In this document: positions 1-5,406 of the stretch, piece after piece
How the letters are laid out: each line of letters begins with the position of its first letter
Numbering within the stretch: the first letter of the stretch is position 1
Assembly: GCA_017999075.1 (NCBI GenBank)
Contig: JAGOBX010000181.1
Location: 1 to 7,036 of the forward strand
Reading direction: 5' to 3'
Length of the DNA: 7,036 nt
Source: JAGOBX01 sp017999075 [NCBI: Candidatus Babelota bacterium]
GTDB taxonomy: Bacteria > JAGOBX01
Program-made: the position numbers and the translations under genes
Notes under the pieces: generated by a model
What the model saw: only the letters and a program-made list of their open reading frames with translations
Told to the model about the DNA's origin: nothing
The model's database searches: none

Positions 1-1348
1 CTTTGTCAAGGTAAGAATAATATGAATTTGGAGATGTTTCAATTAGCTGTTCATTCATCTTATTCGAATATTGGATTATCCGTTTATTAAGATATATATT
101 GATTTTATTTATTAGCTCATTTGAATCAAATGGTTTTAAAAGATAATCATCAGCTCCGGATTCCATTATTTTCAAAGGCCCGCCTTTTGCTGTTATTACT
201 AAAATTGTAACGTTTTCGGTGAGTTTGTTGTTTTTTAATGAATCAATGATTTCATATCCGTCTTTTTCGCTGTCCGGAAGCATTATATCTATAATTGCAA
301 GGCATATTTTTTGTTCTATTATTATTTTATGTATATCAGGAGTTGATTTTGTTAACCAGACTAATTCAATGTTTTTATCTGCAAGAAGATCTTTTATAAA
401 ATTGAAAATTTCAGCATCGTCTTCTATTATCAGAATATTCCGTTTTGCCAGACAGGCATTTGTAATGATTTCAATTCCGAATTCATTGCTTGCAGTAAAA
501 GCAGTTATTGTATTGTTTAATATTTTGATTAATTCTATGGAATCATTGGTTATTTCTGGATAATTTATGGTGGCAGCATTTGCAATTACTGATATTTCTT
601 TTTTTGAATCTTCCGGCAATACATAAATATAATATTTTATTTTTTCTATTATTCTTGACATTGCTATACGTGAATTGAAATCATCCGTTTCAGGAAGCAG
701 GATAATAAACTTGTCAAATGAATATCTTGCAAGATAATCGACTTCACGTAAAGATTTCTTTATTAAGAATGCAAGTTCTGCCATTATTAAATCACAGTAA
801 TACCAACCGATTTCATTTTTTAAATCAGAAAGATTTTTTATATGAATGATTGAAACAGACATTGTGCGTTTATACCTTAAACATTTTAATGTTTCTTCAT
901 TAAATCTTCTGTAAAAGCTTTTGTAATTAGGTATTCCAGTAACGCGATCGATTTGAACATTATTTTTTAACTGAGAGTTTTTAAGAATGGCGAGTTTTAT
1001 ACGGCTGACAAGTTCTGATTTATTTACGGGTTTGTAAATAAAATCTGAGCTGTCGTCAATAAAACTTACAGGAAATTTGTTTATTTTTTCCGGTTCGATT
1101 ACATAAATAACCGGAATCATGTATGATTTTGTAAATATTTGAAGCTCAAAATAAAAGTTATTTAAAAGATCATCATCTATATATTCTGTGACAATTATAT
1201 CTGCAAGTTCATCTATGTATTGAGTAATAGTTAAATCTTCGACAATTTTAAATTTATATACCAAATTTTCCGACAATGTTTCGCTGATAATATCTTTTTC
1301 AGTTAGATTTGATTTGTTATACGGATTTAAATAAAGAATAGTTGTCAT
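1..1348 (-). CDS. Multidomain response regulator: pseudo-receiver, degenerate GGDEF, intact receiver (C-terminus cut off)
   Basis: Reading the minus strand from the ATG at 1348 gives 449 uninterrupted residues that run off the left edge. An in-frame stop lies six codons upstream, so this ATG is the only usual start. No clear Shine-Dalgarno precedes it. Residues about 1-125 look like a receiver fold ending in a YKPVN motif (105-109), but the acidic pair and the phospho-acceptor Asp are not apparent. Residues about 133-265 resemble a GGDEF domain (DRVTGIPN at 134-141, then ARYSFDKFIILLPET at 207-221). The signature is SFDKF instead of GGDEF, so diguanylate cyclase activity is unlikely. Residues about 304-425 form a complete receiver, with acidic pair D310/D311, acceptor D354 in IIDIMLPD, T386 and K405 in LKPF. 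The final visible residues (about 426-449) are not recognised. The cognate kinase is unknown. The kinase fragment at the other end of the window is one candidate, without direct evidence. Confidence 0.88.
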   Translation of the reverse strand, partial: MTTILYLNPYNKSNLTEKDIISETLSENLVYKFKIVEDLTITQYIDELADIIVTEYIDDDLLNNFYFELQIFTKSYMIPVIYVIEPEKINKFPVSFIDDSSDFIYKPVNKSELVSRIKLAILKNSQLKNNVQIDRVTGIPNYKSFYRRFNEETLKCLRYKRTMSVSIIHIKNLSDLKNEIGWYYCDLIMAELAFLIKKSLREVDYLARYSFDKFIILLPETDDFNSRIAMSRIIEKIKYYIYVLPEDSKKEISVIANAATINYPEITNDSIELIKILNNTITAFTASNEFGIEIITNACLAKRNILIIEDDAEIFNFIKDLLADKNIELVWLTKSTPDIHKIIIEQKICLAIIDIMLPDSEKDGYEIIDSLKNNKLTENVTILVITAKGGPLKIMESGADDYLLKPFDSNELINKINIYLNKRIIQYSNKMNEQLIETSPNSYYSYLDK

Positions 1349-1401
1349 AAGTATAAAGTTAATTTATTTTTAAACTAAAATTGTCATATTTTATAGATTT
1401 A

Positions 1402-1430
1402 AGAATAAATAATTATTTTTAAATTGTCAA
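1402..1430 (-). promoter_or_regulatory. Candidate sigma70 promoter for the response regulator
   Basis: On the minus strand, TTGACA (1430-1425) is followed after 17 bases by TATTCT (1407-1402). This predicts transcription starting near 1395 and a leader of about 47 nt before the regulator ATG at 1348. The -35 matches consensus fully and the -10 matches 4 of 6. The spacer contains the palindrome AAATAATTATTT (1407-1418), which may be chance in such AT-rich DNA. Confidence 0.45.
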
Positions 1431-1464
1431 TAAAAAAATTTCTAAGGTGAATTGCAATTAAAAC

Positions 1465-1493
1465 TTGACAAAATGTAACTGTTGTAGTATATT
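1465..1493 (+). promoter_or_regulatory. Strong sigma70-type promoter for the small RNA
   Basis: TTGACA (1465-1470) and TATATT (1488-1493) are separated by exactly 17 bases, a near-consensus vegetative promoter. The expected start, about 7-8 bases after the -10, falls at 1500-1501. That is exactly the first G of the structured element that ends in a terminator near 1588. No plus-strand protein gene follows: the next gene lies on the minus strand and ends at 1620. The promoter therefore appears to serve a non-coding transcript. Confidence 0.75.
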
Positions 1494-1500
1494 AAAATCA

Positions 1501-1588
1501 GGGATAGATAATAAAAATCGGATTCAGATTTAATTATCTGAGCGGTTTTGCCGCCTAAAGCGGCGCATAATATCTATCCCTTTTTTTT
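1501..1588 (+). ncRNA. Candidate novel small RNA (about 85 nt) with closed terminal helix
   Basis: The predicted 5' end GGGATAGATA (1501-1510) is perfectly complementary to TATCTATCCC (1571-1580), which is followed directly by eight T's (1581-1588). The two ends therefore close a 10-bp helix that also acts as the terminator stem. Inside is a 6-bp hairpin, TCAGAT/ATCTGA (1524-1529 with 1536-1541, loop TTAATT). Beyond it is a GC-rich segment (1542-1566) that can fold in two mutually exclusive ways: GCGG(T) 1542-1546 with GCCGC 1550-1554, or GCCGC 1550-1554 with GCGGC 1560-1564 (loop CTAAA). A near-consensus promoter ends seven bases upstream. I do not recognise it as tRNA, 6S, SRP RNA, tmRNA or a riboswitch class that I know. 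It holds no credible ORF. Possible roles are a trans-acting regulator or a protein-binding RNA. It lies on the strand opposite to both flanking genes, so read-through from the epimerase gene would be antisense to it. Confidence 0.7.
1571..1588 (+). terminator. Intrinsic terminator of the small RNA
   Basis: TATCTATCCC (1571-1580) is the 3' arm of the helix closed with 1501-1510, and TTTTTTTT (1581-1588) follows. The stem spans the whole transcript, so termination may also use the GC-rich hairpin at 1550-1564. On the minus strand the mirrored element is not followed by a T-run, so it does not look like a terminator for the epimerase gene. Confidence 0.65.
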
Positions 1589-1619
1589 GTAAATTATAAT
1601 TCTGAATTTCTGCAAGAAT

Positions 1620-2570
1620 TTATAAAAGATTATTGTTTATCCAATCCTGATCAATTTCATAAATTTCCGGCGAATAATGATACGCTATTATATTATTTTT
1701 TATATCAAATTTTTGTTTTATATTATTAGGTAAAAACAATTTAATTATTCCATTTAAAGTATTTGCTGTTTTAAAAAAAAATGGATTTAAAAACAATGGA
1801 GCTTTCAAATTCATATTTTGGGCAATTTCTGCATATAACGATTTTACAGATATATTTTTTTTATCAGCAACAATTTTAACGATTGTGTTTGCGTCATTTT
1901 TTAATGCCGTATTATTAAATGCCAGCCCTAAAATTAAATTAATAACAAGATCTGAATGAGCTATATGCCACACACAGTTTTTTTCTGACACCACAATTCT
2001 GTATTTCAATGATTGCATTCTTTTTTTTATAGTGCCGAAATATTTATCATCATCGTAAAGGTATGCGGATCTTAGTATGATTTTATTTATGTCCTTATAA
2101 GACATAATTATTTTTTCTGCTTCAATTTTTGATTTTCCGTATTCATCTTTAGCTGAATAATTAAAATCATTTTTGTATATCTTCTTTTTAGAATTTAGTT
2201 TTTTACCATTTAAAACTGAAACAGAACTGAGATATATTAACTTAGGAATATTGTTTGACTTTACAATTTCACATACATGTTCTGAACCTTCAATGTTTGT
2301 TTTATAAAGCTGTTCAATATCGTCATTTTTATTGTATGAAGCCAGATGTATCATAACATTTATAGTAATATTTTGAGGAATGGAGAAATTATTAATTTCT
2401 CCTGATATAAATATGATATTTTCATGTTTTCTCCAGTATTCAGGAATTTTTTCAGGGGATCTTATAAGCAAAAATAATTTACACGATTTATTTTTAGTGA
2501 AATATTCTATGAATTTATCTATTAATTTTTTACCTAAATATCCGGTAGAACCGGTTATAAAAATGTTCAT
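1620..2570 (-). CDS. NAD(P)-dependent extended SDR / nucleotide-sugar epimerase-like protein
   Basis: This 316-residue protein has the features of an extended short-chain dehydrogenase/reductase. The Rossmann dinucleotide motif is TGSTGYLG (residues 6-13), HLAS follows at 75-78, a Ser-rich strand LSSVSV is at 114-119, and the catalytic YxxxK is Y144-GKS-K148. WHIAHSDLV (201-209) matches the 'H-V-D-D' region conserved in the family. Length is normal for epimerases, dehydratases and 3-beta-HSD-like reductases. The substrate cannot be deduced. No signal peptide or clear membrane span is seen, so it should be cytosolic. The ATG at 2570 directly abuts an inverted repeat, and an in-frame stop lies seven codons upstream. 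No Shine-Dalgarno is visible, so translation may be weak or leaderless. It diverges from the hydrogenase operon, and nothing in its sequence ties it to hydrogen metabolism. Confidence 0.88.
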   Translation of the reverse strand: MNIFITGSTGYLGKKLIDKFIEYFTKNKSCKLFLLIRSPEKIPEYWRKHENIIFISGEINNFSIPQNITINVMIHLASYNKNDDIEQLYKTNIEGSEHVCEIVKSNNIPKLIYLSSVSVLNGKKLNSKKKIYKNDFNYSAKDEYGKSKIEAEKIIMSYKDINKIILRSAYLYDDDKYFGTIKKRMQSLKYRIVVSEKNCVWHIAHSDLVINLILGLAFNNTALKNDANTIVKIVADKKNISVKSLYAEIAQNMNLKAPLFLNPFFFKTANTLNGIIKLFLPNNIKQKFDIKNNIIAYHYSPEIYEIDQDWINNNLL

Positions 2571-2590
2571 AATATAAAATGTTTTATATT
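2571..2590. repeat. Inverted repeat between divergent genes, possible operator
   Basis: AATATAAAA (2571-2579) and TTTTATATT (2582-2590) are perfect 9-bp arms around the dinucleotide TG. The repeat touches the epimerase start codon (2570) and lies about 97 bases upstream of the first operon gene, where a regulator controlling either direction could bind. The arms contain only A and T in an AT-rich genome, so coincidence is quite possible. Confidence 0.35.
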
Positions 2591-2620
2591 AGTGTATGGA
2601 AAAAATCAATATTGAAATTG

Positions 2621-2649
2621 TTGCTTTTTTATTATTTAAGTTGTAAAAT
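2621..2649 (+). promoter_or_regulatory. Weak candidate promoter for the hydrogenase operon
   Basis: TTGCTT (2621-2626) and TAAAAT (2644-2649) are 17 bases apart. The -10 is good (5 of 6) but the -35 matches only its TTG. It is the best pair I found between the divergent genes, and it would start transcription near 2656, about 30 bases before the GTG start at 2688. The match is too weak to rule out another sigma factor or an activator-dependent promoter. Confidence 0.25.
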
Positions 2650-2687
2650 TTTTTTGAATAAAATTATTTATTTAAGGATTAAAATTT

Positions 2688-2933
2688 GTGAAAATAAAAG
2701 TTTGTCTTGGCACATGCTGCCATTTGCTTGGAAATTATGAAATAATTGAAGTACTTGAGAAAACAGCAAAAAATAATATAAATATTGAATTTTCAGGTGC
2801 TACCTGTTTAAACCATTGCCGGGATTCAGAGTTAAAACCTCCTTTTGTTGAAATAGATGGAGAAATAATTCAAAATGTTAAAGTTGAGGATGTTTTAAAT
2901 TATATAAAATCAAGGGAACTCTCGCAGCAGTAA
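2688..2933 (+). CDS. Small thioredoxin-like [2Fe-2S] ferredoxin (NuoE-like), first gene of hydrogenase operon
   Basis: This 81-residue protein has the four-cysteine signature of the thioredoxin-like [2Fe-2S] family (NuoE C-terminal domain, HndA/HydC-type): C6-x4-C11 (with an extra C10) and C40-x3-C44. The family carries electrons between NAD(P)H- or ferredoxin-linked partners and hydrogenases. Here it would be a cytosolic partner of the hydrogenase that starts 84 bases downstream. It has only the [2Fe-2S] domain and lacks the N-terminal helical part of full NuoE. The start is GTG, supported by AAGGA at 2674-2678 nine bases upstream. A sensory or regulatory function, rather than bulk electron transfer, is possible given the PAS and phosphatase genes in the operon, but that is inference. 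Confidence 0.87.
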   Translation: MKIKVCLGTCCHLLGNYEIIEVLEKTAKNNINIEFSGATCLNHCRDSELKPPFVEIDGEIIQNVKVEDVLNYIKSRELSQQ

Positions 2934-3017
2934 ATTTTTTTATCAATAAAATTAGAAAAAAATATTAGTTATATTATTATATTATATAGCCTGATAGTTT
3001 TGAAATAGGGAAAAAAT

Positions 3018-4472
3018 ATGTTTTATTTTACAGAAATTACAGTAATAAAACGCAGAATACTGAGTTTGTTATGCGAATATTTATTTAACAATGAATATGA
3101 TAAAATACGGGAAATACCATATATAATCAGTAGTTATAAAGATAAACCTTATAGATGCTGCGTATATCATGATAGAGCTATCACATCAGATAGAATTAAA
3201 ATTCTGTTGGGACTTGATGAAAATAAATTTAGAAATGTAAGCTGGAATGACTGCCTCCAATCATCAATAGCTTCAAAAAATAAAATGCCGTTCATTTATG
3301 TTATGACTGAGGCTTGTCATGAATGCCCTCAGAAACGGTATTATATCACTGAAGCGTGTCAGCATTGTGTAGCTCATCCGTGTAAAATGAATTGTCCTAA
3401 AAACGCTATTGAGATACTTTCTAATCGGGCTGTTATTAATGAAGATTTATGCGTTGAATGCAGTTTATGCAGTAAGCTTTGCCCATATCATGCTATAATT
3501 GAAGTCAGCAGGCCATGTGAAAATTCCTGCCCTGTGAATGCAATAAAAACTAATGAATGCGGGATTGCTGAAATTGACGAATCAAAATGTATTCTGTGCG
3601 GAAGATGTATGTTAAGCTGTCCTTTTGGCGCTATAGTTGAAAAAAGTTATGTGAAAGATTTTATATTAGATATAAAAAATGGAATAAAAATAAATGCAGT
3701 TATAGCTCCTTCAATAGTTGGGCAGTTTTCTCCTAAAGCAAATTTAGAACAGATTATTACTGCTTTAAAAAAATGCGGATTACATGAAGTAGTTGAAGCT
3801 GCAGAAGGAGCAGATGCTGCCGGTGATTTGGAAAGTTCTGAAATTCTTCAAATGGATAAACATAATAAAAAATTTCTTACTTCATCTTGTTGCCCTTCTT
3901 TTGTGAATTGTTTGAAAATGCATTATCCTGCTTTAGTTCAAAATATTTCTTCAACTTTGTCTCCGATGCTGATAACTGCGGCAAAATTAAAAACCAAATT
4001 TCCTGAATATAAAACTGTTTTTATTGGTCCATGCATTTCAAAAAAAAAGGAAGCAGAAGAACATAACGAACCATTGATAGATTACGTATTGACTTTTGAA
4101 GAAATTGCCTGCATATTTGCAGCCAAAAAGATTGATGTTTCGTCTCTTGATAAAACAGAGATTCTAAATCCGGCAACGAAGTATGGCAGAGGATTTGGAG
4201 TTTCCGGAGGAGTTATTCAAGCAATAAAATATTTTTTGTTGAAAAAAAACAGCGTATTTAATTTCAATGCAAAACTCATAAATGGAATTAATAAAGAAAC
4301 CTTAAAAATTCTTAAAGGTGCTGCATTCGGTAAAACGGATTTTAATTTTATAGAAGGAATGTGCTGTGAAGACGGATGCATAGGAGGACCGGGCATAGTG
4401 ACGAAACCTCAATTGTCGAAGAAAATATTGAATGAACTGCTGTCAAATTCAGATGATGAAATTAAGATTTAG
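3018..4472 (+). CDS. [FeFe] hydrogenase catalytic subunit, group B-like
   Basis: This 484-residue iron-only hydrogenase interconverts 2H+ plus electrons and H2 at an H-cluster. The H-cluster motifs are complete: TSSCCPSF (288-295, with C291 as likely proton relay and C292 as ligand), GPCISKKKE (337-345; C339, K342) and EGMCCEDGCIGGPG (446-459; C450, C454). They differ from the textbook group A forms (TSCCPxW, MPCxxKxxE, GGCxxGGGQP), which points to group B. The N-terminus has a CC pair (47-48), C100-x2-C103 and C114-x2-C117-x4-C122-x3-C126-P. Two [4Fe-4S] motifs follow (145/148/151/155 and 191/194/197/201), plus C167-x3-C171-P, so several clusters are expected. There is no plant-type [2Fe-2S] domain, signal peptide or membrane span, so it should be cytosolic. 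The ATG has AGGG seven bases upstream. The maturases HydE, HydF and HydG are not in the window. Its role could be fermentative H2 turnover or H2 sensing. Confidence 0.95.
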   Translation: MFYFTEITVIKRRILSLLCEYLFNNEYDKIREIPYIISSYKDKPYRCCVYHDRAITSDRIKILLGLDENKFRNVSWNDCLQSSIASKNKMPFIYVMTEACHECPQKRYYITEACQHCVAHPCKMNCPKNAIEILSNRAVINEDLCVECSLCSKLCPYHAIIEVSRPCENSCPVNAIKTNECGIAEIDESKCILCGRCMLSCPFGAIVEKSYVKDFILDIKNGIKINAVIAPSIVGQFSPKANLEQIITALKKCGLHEVVEAAEGADAAGDLESSEILQMDKHNKKFLTSSCCPSFVNCLKMHYPALVQNISSTLSPMLITAAKLKTKFPEYKTVFIGPCISKKKEAEEHNEPLIDYVLTFEEIACIFAAKKIDVSSLDKTEILNPATKYGRGFGVSGGVIQAIKYFLLKKNSVFNFNAKLINGINKETLKILKGAAFGKTDFNFIEGMCCEDGCIGGPGIVTKPQLSKKILNELLSNSDDEIKI

Positions 4473-4490
4473 TAATAGATTATAAAAAAT

Positions 4491-4757
4491 ATGAATTTAA
4501 CGGATAAAAAAGAAAGTTTATATTTATGTGTTGGTTCTGCCTGTCATCATAAAGGCGCGTATTATGTTTTACCGAAATTGACTGAATTGTTAAGTAAAAA
4601 CGGATTTGGAAATAAAATAGAATTGAAAGGTTCATTTTGTCTTGGACCATGCACAGACGGAATAGTTGTAAAGTTTAGAGATAATATGATATTGAAAATT
4701 ACTCCGGAAAATATTGAACAGAAGTTTTTAGATGAAATAATTCCATTGTTAGATTAA
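4491..4757 (+). CDS. Second small thioredoxin-like [2Fe-2S] ferredoxin
   Basis: This 88-residue protein has C13-x4-C18 and C50-x3-C54, the canonical [2Fe-2S] ligand pattern of the NuoE/thioredoxin-like ferredoxin family. The surrounding residues CVGSACHHKGA and FCLGPC are typical of HndA/NuoE-type domains. It starts 18 bases after the hydrogenase stop, so it is very probably translated from the same message. No good Shine-Dalgarno precedes the ATG at 4491, so translational coupling is plausible. It is clearly diverged from the first small ferredoxin (2688-2933), so this is not a recent duplication. Likely role: electron transfer to or from the hydrogenase, or a redox-sensing partner of the PAS protein that follows. 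Confidence 0.9.
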   Translation: MNLTDKKESLYLCVGSACHHKGAYYVLPKLTELLSKNGFGNKIELKGSFCLGPCTDGIVVKFRDNMILKITPENIEQKFLDEIIPLLD

Positions 4758-4821
4758 AATAAACAGTTTAAAATTTTGAATTGACTGTGATTTATTTAAA
4801 ATATTTTTAATTAAAATTCTT

Positions 4822-4827
4822 GAAAGG
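4822..4827 (+). promoter_or_regulatory. Ribosome binding site that fixes the PAS gene start
   Basis: GAAAGG at 4822-4827 lies seven bases before the ATG at 4835. A TTG five codons upstream (4820) would overlap this site and has no Shine-Dalgarno of its own, so the ATG at 4835 is preferred. Confidence 0.65.
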
Positions 4828-4834
4828 TAAAAAA

Positions 4835-5344
4835 ATGGAGAAACTTCATAAAACGTTATGGGAACTTTTATGGGATTATGATCCCAATGGACTTATAGTT
4901 GCAGACAGCAGCACTTTTAAAATAAAAATAGTTAATCCTTCGTTTTGCAGAATGTTCAGTCAAACCAGAGAAAATATTATTGGTAAAAATATTTCTGAAA
5001 TACTTAATAATGAATCTGATTTTAAAAAAGTATGTATAGAAAATATTGTTATCCATGGCAAAGAAGCCAATTATCCTGAGTTAAAATTATATGTCAAACA
5101 ATTGATTTTTAAAATTCCTGATGAAAATATTGTGGCGTGTATAATGGTGGATATTTCTGCTGAATACGCTCACAATCTTGATATGATGAGGTTAAAAGAA
5201 GAAACAATAGAAAAAGTAAATAAGGTCGTAGACAAACAAATGAAGGTTGCTCAGGAAATTGCCGGATTGCTCGGAGAAACAACCGCAGAAACAAAATCAA
5301 GCTTGTTGAAACTTATAGCAATGTTGAAAAAAGATATAGTTTAA
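4835..5344 (+). CDS. PAS-domain sensor protein with C-terminal helix, no output domain
   Basis: This 169-residue cytosolic protein starts at the ATG with a good ribosome binding site. Residues about 8-110 form a PAS domain: DYDPNGLIVADSS near the start, IVNPSFCRMFSQTRENIIGKNISEIL in the middle, and a final strand NIVACIMVDIS. The last 55 or so residues are predicted helical and hydrophilic (K/E-rich, then QMKVAQEIAGLLGETTAETK) and resemble a coiled-coil signalling linker. There is no kinase, cyclase or DNA-binding output domain, so it must act through a partner. The neighbouring phosphatase is the obvious candidate. One cysteine, C33 in the PAS core, could matter for redox sensing, but a bound cofactor (heme, flavin, Fe-S) cannot be read from the sequence. 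I recall small PAS proteins with a similar tail beside group B hydrogenases in Clostridia. Confidence 0.85.
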   Translation: MEKLHKTLWELLWDYDPNGLIVADSSTFKIKIVNPSFCRMFSQTRENIIGKNISEILNNESDFKKVCIENIVIHGKEANYPELKLYVKQLIFKIPDENIVACIMVDISAEYAHNLDMMRLKEETIEKVNKVVDKQMKVAQEIAGLLGETTAETKSSLLKLIAMLKKDIV

Positions 5345-5406
5345 TTTTAAAACTGCAATTGATTAAAAAAAATTGTTGTAACAACATAAAAAACCGGAAT
5401 TTAAAA

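Noticed and set aside
219-563. Plus-strand open frame of 114 codons
   Set aside because: It lies opposite the receiver domain of the minus-strand response regulator, has no ribosome binding site and encodes a low-complexity Ile/Ser-rich sequence. It is a shadow of the real gene.
1501-1580. Small RNA element read as a terminator of the minus-strand epimerase gene
   Set aside because: On the minus strand the helix is followed by TGATTTTAATA, not a T-run, whereas on the plus strand eight T's follow and a consensus promoter precedes.
2606-2615. Palindrome TCAATATTGA upstream of the operon as an operator
   Set aside because: Ten-base palindromes should occur by chance several times in a window of this composition, and there is no second copy to support a regulon.
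4781-4809. Internal promoter before the PAS gene (TTGACT)
   Set aside because: No acceptable -10 hexamer occurs at 16-18 bases spacing, and AT-rich DNA gives such -35-like hexamers by chance.
4820-4834. TTG start five codons upstream for the PAS gene
   Set aside because: The TTG overlaps the GAAAGG ribosome binding site that correctly serves the ATG at 4835.
5359-5406. TTG start 16 codons upstream for the SpoIIE gene
   Set aside because: No Shine-Dalgarno precedes it, and the added residues are Lys/Asn-rich and lie outside the PP2C domain. The ATG at 5407 is preferred.
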